NCBI GenBank assembly: GCA_029782025.1
Contig: JAKOVR010000064.1
Coordinates: 1-39,497 of the forward strand
Origin: Actinomycetes bacterium
GTDB lineage: Bacteria; Actinomycetota; Acidimicrobiia; Acidimicrobiales; Acidimicrobilacustridaceae
Length of the DNA stretch: 39,497 nucleotides
Direction: 5' to 3'
The notes under the pieces are model-generated. The model ran no database searches and was not told where the DNA came from. It worked only from the letters and a program-made list of their open reading frames with translations. A program made the position numbers and the translations under genes. Each line of letters begins with the position of its first letter. Within the stretch, counting starts at the first letter, position 1. Of this stretch, positions 34,877 through 39,497 are shown piece after piece.

Positions 34877-37264
34877 TCCGCTGGTCCCGCCGGGGATGAC
34901 GGTGACCCCCCACCCCGCCGGCACCGCCGCAGGGTCGGACACGACCACCCGCCCGCTGTACCAGATCTCGCTGCCGGTCGGACCGAGCCAGGCGATGTCG
35001 GCGGCGCCGTCACCGTCGAGATCGGCCACCGCCCGCTGCGCCCCCGCGGGTGGGGTCCCGAGGGTCGCCACCGTGAACGCGCCCCGGGTCGCGGTGCCCC
35101 GCCACACCACCTGCGACGCCCCGGGCGCCGCCAGCACGTCGTCGCGGCCGTCGCCGTCGATGTCGGCCACGACCAACGGGCGGGCCGGCAACGGCGTCGT
35201 CAGGTCCCGCCGGTCGAAGGGGCTGTCCCCGCCGAGCGCGTTCCCGTAGAGCACGGTGCCCCCCGCGGGAGCGTCCAGCAGCAGATCGTCCCGACCGTCG
35301 CCGTCGAGATCCCCGACGGTGGCGGTCGCGTTCCCGGGGATGAGGCCACCCCAGCCGGACTCCGTGGGCGTCCCCGGGTCGAAGGCCACCAGCACGGCGC
35401 CCTGTTCGTCGTAGCCCTCCAGCGTGGGAGCGAGCGTCGTCACGGCGTCGATCACCATGGCGAGGTCGGTCACGCCGTTGGCGTCGAAGTCGCCGACCCG
35501 GACCTGGACCCCGGGAATGAAGGTGTCGCCGGCCACCGTGACCGGCGGTTCGTTCGGGCGCCCGATGGTGGCGACGAGCGGCGCCGCCCGCGAGCGGTCC
35601 ACCCACAGCACGTCGTCGGCCCCGTCGCCGGTGAAGTCGTGCACCGCGGCGTCGTAGGTGCCGCCGAGGTCGATGGCGGGCACGAGCGAACCGTCGACCA
35701 CGGATTCGACGGCGTCGTCATAGGTCCCGTCGCCGTGCCCGAACCAGATGGTGTCGCAGGTCGCGCCGGGCCCGTACCAGAGGATGTCGGCCACCCCGTC
35801 GCCGTTGAAGTCGCCGTTCACGCCCCGGTGGTCGCCATAGAGCGTCTGTGCCGCCGAGCGGCGCAACGGGATCGACCGCGGGCTCGCCCCGTCGAGCCGG
35901 TAGGGCGACGGCGCCCCGTCGAGGGTGGGGGCCGTCAGGTGCTCCCACAGGAAGTCGCGGGTGGAGACGAGCCAATCCATGAACTCCGGGCGGCCCGGGA
36001 GGGCGAGGTGCTGGGGGTACCGCGTCCCGCCGTAGTCGAACGGCTCGCAGTAGCCGCGCTGCTCCACCACGTTGCCGACGGCACGGCCCCGCCTGACGAC
36101 CTTGGCCGCCTCGTCGAACATGTCGAGGCCGTAGAGCCCCGCCATCACGTCGTTGGTGAAGGTCAGGAGGAGGGCCGGCCCGGCCCCGGGGCGCTGGTCG
36201 CTCGACGCCGCGAACCCGCTGGCGGCGACGGCGGCCTGCACCGTCGACGACTCCTGCAGCCCCCCGACGGTGCCCGGGTCGTCCGGGCGGTACAGGGCGT
36301 CGAGGGCGGCCATCGCACCGGCCGACTCCCCGATGGCTGCGACCTTCCCTGGCGCGAGTCCGTAGGGGTTGCCGAGCCCGCCCGCGGCGGTCGAGCGGGC
36401 GGACATGCGCAGCCAGCGGACGGCCGCCTGGACGTCGTGCTGCGCGGCGCGGCGAGCCGCCACCAGCACCTCGGGGCAGGGCACCCCGGGCTCGTTGGGA
36501 GTGTCCCACGCACAGGAGATCTGCCGCACCAGATCGGCGGGGTCGCCGATCGTGTAGTTCACGGCCACGGCCACGTAGCCCAGCTGGGTGAGGGCGGAGG
36601 CCCACACCGGCATCCGCCCGTAGGCGAGGTCGGACATCGCGCCGTCCTTGGCGCCCTTGGAGAACCCCCCGGCGTGGAGGAGCAGGACGACGGGCCGGCC
36701 ACCGGCCGGCGGACCACCGTCCTGGGGCAGGTACACGTCGGCGCAGCGGTCGCACTGCAGCCATCCGTGGGCGCCGAACGCGGAGACCAGGGCGGTGGCG
36801 TCGACGGACAGCAGCGGAAAGGTGCCGCCGGCCGACCCGGCGAAGGTCAGCCGGTAGTGCCGACCGCCGAAGAGCCCCCCGCTCCCGCCCGTGACCGAGA
36901 TCGGGGCCGGGAGCAGCCCGGCCGGGAGGTCGGCCAGCGCCGCCTCGACGGCCGCGGCGTCGGCGTCGAAGGCGATCGGGGCCGTGAAGGAGCCGGCGAC
37001 CCCGAGGCGGAAGGTGCCCCCAGTGGCGTCGATGGTGAGGGTCTGGTGCTGGTTGAGGGCCTGGGTCGGGTCGTAGCTGACCGTGGCCGCCACGCCGGCG
37101 GCCGGGTAGAGCGGGTCGACGAACCGCGTGCCCCCCGTCGTGGGCACCGCCGCCGACGCGGCAGGAGCGGACGGGCCCCACCAGCCTCCGACGGTGAGCA
37201 GGATGAGGAAGACGGGGAGCAGGCGGTGCACCCGACGAACGTCGAGAGTCACAGGAAACCTCAT
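34826..37264 (-). CDS. Secreted esterase-like protein with FG-GAP repeats
   Basis: An 812-aa exported mosaic. The signal peptide covers about residues 1-37 (LPVFLILLTVGG...APAASA). A beta-rich domain of about 100 aa follows (TLTIDATGGTFRLGV and AAAVEAALADLPAGLL), of a type common in large actinobacterial surface proteins. Next comes an alpha/beta-hydrolase domain with the oxyanion motif LLHAGGFSKG and nucleophile elbow AIGESAGAMAAL. The C-terminal third holds six FG-GAP/VCBS calcium-binding repeats (GDFNGDGVADI, HDFTGDGADDV, GDFDANGVTDL, GDLDGDGRDDL, ADIDGDGRDDV, ADLDGDGAADI) that should fold as a beta-propeller. An extracellular, perhaps adhesive, esterase or peptidase is likely; substrate unknown. 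Confidence 0.88.
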   Translation of the reverse strand: MRFPVTLDVRRVHRLLPVFLILLTVGGWWGPSAPAASAAVPTTGGTRFVDPLYPAAGVAATVSYDPTQALNQHQTLTIDATGGTFRLGVAGSFTAPIAFDADAAAVEAALADLPAGLLPAPISVTGGSGGLFGGRHYRLTFAGSAGGTFPLLSVDATALVSAFGAHGWLQCDRCADVYLPQDGGPPAGGRPVVLLLHAGGFSKGAKDGAMSDLAYGRMPVWASALTQLGYVAVAVNYTIGDPADLVRQISCAWDTPNEPGVPCPEVLVAARRAAQHDVQAAVRWLRMSARSTAAGGLGNPYGLAPGKVAAIGESAGAMAALDALYRPDDPGTVGGLQESSTVQAAVAASGFAASSDQRPGAGPALLLTFTNDVMAGLYGLDMFDEAAKVVRRGRAVGNVVEQRGYCEPFDYGGTRYPQHLALPGRPEFMDWLVSTRDFLWEHLTAPTLDGAPSPYRLDGASPRSIPLRRSAAQTLYGDHRGVNGDFNGDGVADILWYGPGATCDTIWFGHGDGTYDDAVESVVDGSLVPAIDLGGTYDAAVHDFTGDGADDVLWVDRSRAAPLVATIGRPNEPPVTVAGDTFIPGVQVRVGDFDANGVTDLAMVIDAVTTLAPTLEGYDEQGAVLVAFDPGTPTESGWGGLIPGNATATVGDLDGDGRDDLLLDAPAGGTVLYGNALGGDSPFDRRDLTTPLPARPLVVADIDGDGRDDVLAAPGASQVVWRGTATRGAFTVATLGTPPAGAQRAVADLDGDGAADIAWLGPTGSEIWYSGRVVVSDPAAVPAGWGVTVIPGGTSGSRGPASLQMTLGAPYG

Positions 37265-37268
37265 GTTG

Positions 37269-37286
37269 AGTGGCCAAGCCGCCACT
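37269..37286 (-). promoter_or_regulatory. Hairpin in the leader of the secreted esterase gene
   Basis: AGTGGC-GGCTTG-GCCACT on the minus strand, a perfect 6-bp stem with a 6-nt loop, ending 4 nt before the ATG. No Shine-Dalgarno sequence is visible, so the stem may affect translation. It does not match a riboswitch class I recognise. Confidence 0.35.
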
Positions 37287-37348
37287 AGCTGTCTATCACA
37301 GTTCCTGCTGTCCGGATGCAAACTCTCCGTCGACCAGGTTCACATTTC

Positions 37349-37374
37349 CACTACGGGCGTAGTGCTAATAGACT
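37349..37374 (+). promoter_or_regulatory. sufC promoter with overlapping operator
   Basis: CACTAC-GGGC-GTAGTG (37349-37364) is a perfect inverted repeat directly upstream of the -10 hexamer TAGACT (37369-37374). That hexamer is 6 nt before the sufC ATG, indicating a leaderless mRNA. The repeat occupies the spacer/-35 region and is well placed for an Fe-S-responsive repressor such as SufR or an Rrf2 protein; which one is unknown. Confidence 0.6.
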
Positions 37375-37380
37375 GCCGGC

Positions 37381-38129
<749 letters not shown>

Positions 38130-38133
<4 letters not shown>

Positions 38134-39383
38134 CCGGCACCCACGACGCCCTCGCCCTCGACGGCGCCCTCGTCCGACGCGACTTCCCGCTGCTCGACGT
38201 CGAGGTCCACGGGCACCCGATCGTCTACCTCGACTCGGCCGCGACCTCGCAGAAGCCCCTCGTGGTGCTCGACACCCTCGACTGGTACTACCGGCACATC
38301 AACGCCAACGTGCACCGCGGCGTGTACCAGATCGCCGAGGCGGCCACGGCCCGCATGGAGCTGGCCCGCGAATCGGTCCGGCGGTTCATCAACGCCCGGT
38401 CGGCGGCCGAGATCGTCTTCACCAAGAACGCCACCGAGGCCTGCAACCTCGTGGCCTACAGCTGGGGGCGGGCCAACCTGGCCGCCGGCGACGTGGTGGT
38501 GCTGTCACAGATGGAGCACCACGCCAACATCGTCCCGTGGCACATGCTGGTGGCCGAGCGGGGGATCGAGCTGCGCTGGATCCCCCTCACCGCCGACGGG
38601 CACCTCGACCTCACCGACATCGATCGGCTCCTCGACGGGGCCAAGCTCCTCGCCGTCACGGCCATGTCGAACGTGCTCGGCACGATCACCCCCGTGGCCG
38701 ACCTGGTCGCCCGGGCCCACGCCGCCGGCGCCGTGACGCTGATCGACGCCTGCCAGTACGTCCCCCACGTCCCCACCGACGTGCGGGCCTGGGACGCCGA
38801 CTTCGTGGCCTTCTCCGGTCACAAGATGTGTGGTCCCACCGGCGTCGGGGTCCTCTACGGCCGGGAGTCGCTCCTCGATGGGATGCCGCCGTTCCTCGGC
38901 GGCGGGGAGATGATCCGCGACGTCCGCCTCGACGGCTTCACCACCAACGACCTCCCGTGGAAGTTCGAGGCCGGCACGCCTCCCATCGCCGAGATCGTCG
39001 GGCTCGGTGCCGCCGTCGAGTACCTCGAGGGCCTCGGGATGGAGGCGGTGCGCGCCCACGAGATCGAGCTCACCACCTACGCCCTCCGCACGCTCGGTGC
39101 GCGGTTCGGCGACGACCTCACCATCCACGGTCCGCCCGACGCCTCGCAGCGGGGCGGCGTGCTGTCCTTCGCCTACCGCGATCTGCACCCCCACGACATC
39201 AGCCAGGTGCTCGACGAGCGGGCGGTCTGCGTGCGGGCCGGGCACCACTGCGCCAAGCCGCTGATGCGCGTGCTCGGGGTCGGCGCCACGGCGCGTGCCT
39301 CCGTGTACGTCTACAACACCCCGTCCGACATCGATGCCCTCGCCGACGCCCTCGAGGCGGTGGGCGAGTTCTTCCTCGTGTAG
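38130..39383 (+). CDS. sufS: Cysteine desulfurase SufS
   Basis: PLP-dependent type II cysteine desulfurase (417 aa) supplying sulfur for Fe-S clusters. Visible features are LDSAATSQKP at the N-terminus, NATEACNLVAYSWG, MEHHANIVPW, the PLP lysine in FSGHKMCGPTG, and the active-site cysteine in RAGHHCAKPLMRVLG. Start overlaps the sufC stop (ATGA). SufU, encoded next, is the usual zinc-dependent sulfur acceptor for this enzyme in Gram-positive bacteria. Confidence 0.96.
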
Positions 39384-39396
39384 AAAGACTGGTTGC

Positions 39397-39497
39397 ATGC
39401 CCGGCCTCGAAGACCTCTACCGCGAGATCATCCTCGACCACTACCGCAACCCCCGGAACCGGGGCGAGCTCCCGGTGCCCCCGGCCCACCGCACCGA
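39397..39497 (+). CDS. sufU: SufU-type sulfur acceptor/scaffold (partial)
   Basis: The first 33 codons are present: MPGLEDLYREIILDHYRNPR then NRGEL, the characteristic N-terminus of SufU/NifU-like proteins. The zinc-ligand cysteines lie beyond the window. It starts 13 nt after sufS, in the same operon. Confidence 0.9.
   Translation, partial: MPGLEDLYREIILDHYRNPRNRGELPVPPAHRT

Overview
This is a very GC-rich chromosomal window with dense genes, many 1-14 nt overlaps and heavy use of GTG starts. It looks like a free-living actinobacterium. The homodimeric AceE-type pyruvate dehydrogenase E1, SufC-SufS-SufU order, the actinobacterial HhH-GPD glycosylase family, acyl-CoA dehydrogenase/SDR genes and a recurring leaderless promoter (TANNNT 6-7 nt before the start codon) would suit Acidimicrobiia or a related class. 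That placement is inference, because no rRNA or marker gene is present.

Layout. 1-1.8 kb: E2 (partial) and E3 of a 2-oxoacid dehydrogenase complex on the minus strand. 1.9-5.7 kb: a secreted M23 peptidase, a 29-residue membrane ORF, a UDP-sugar dehydrogenase and a beta-helix repeat protein. 5.7-10.1 kb: carboxylesterase, TIGR01777 epimerase, SDR dehydrogenase and sulfotransferase. 10.2-17.6 kb: a minus-strand operon, RNase HI-SLOG fusion > HyuA > HyuB > methyltransferase, interrupted inside hyuB by a hipBA toxin-antitoxin insertion. 17.6-21.2 kb: pyruvate dehydrogenase E1 and a convergent lipoprotein. 21.2-25.6 kb: an island of lower GC with a composite PIN-toxin pseudogene, a cupin/TetR pair, a VapBC-like pair, a MazEF-like pair, and three copies of the 5' end of a DNA glycosylase gene, of which only the last is a full gene. 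25.6-28.6 kb: a hydrolase lacking its nucleophile, two small conserved-type proteins and an acyl-CoA dehydrogenase. 28.6-34.9 kb: an MBL hydrolase, a FtsX-type ABC exporter, an Rrf2 regulator, and a radical SAM/SPASM protein coupled to a GT2 glycosyltransferase. 34.8-37.3 kb: a secreted esterase fused to FG-GAP repeats. 37.4 kb to the end: sufC-sufS-sufU (partial).

The most unusual signal is how the toxin-antitoxin modules sit in host genes. hipBA entered hyuB between the codons for R and N of an MTNTR^NTP motif. It brought its own hyuB 3' end, which fuses in frame to the host gene, and pushed the old 3' end out as a remnant; the insert is bounded by 5-bp direct repeats (AGGAA/TTCCT). At the other locus two TA modules lie between successive 5'-end copies of the glycosylase gene (about 88% and 97% identical to the intact gene), and both modules start with a related 24-nt edge sequence. 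So at two unrelated genes, one at the 3' end and one at the 5' end, a TA cassette appears to have replaced a gene end and left the gene readable. No integrase or transposase is visible.

Regulation is unusually readable. About a dozen genes share the leaderless promoter layout. A GACCG-NN-CGGTC type operator precedes both the SDR and the acyl-CoA dehydrogenase genes, suggesting a shared TetR-type regulon. Palindromes overlap the promoters of both intact plus-strand TA modules, the TetR gene, the ABC exporter and sufC.
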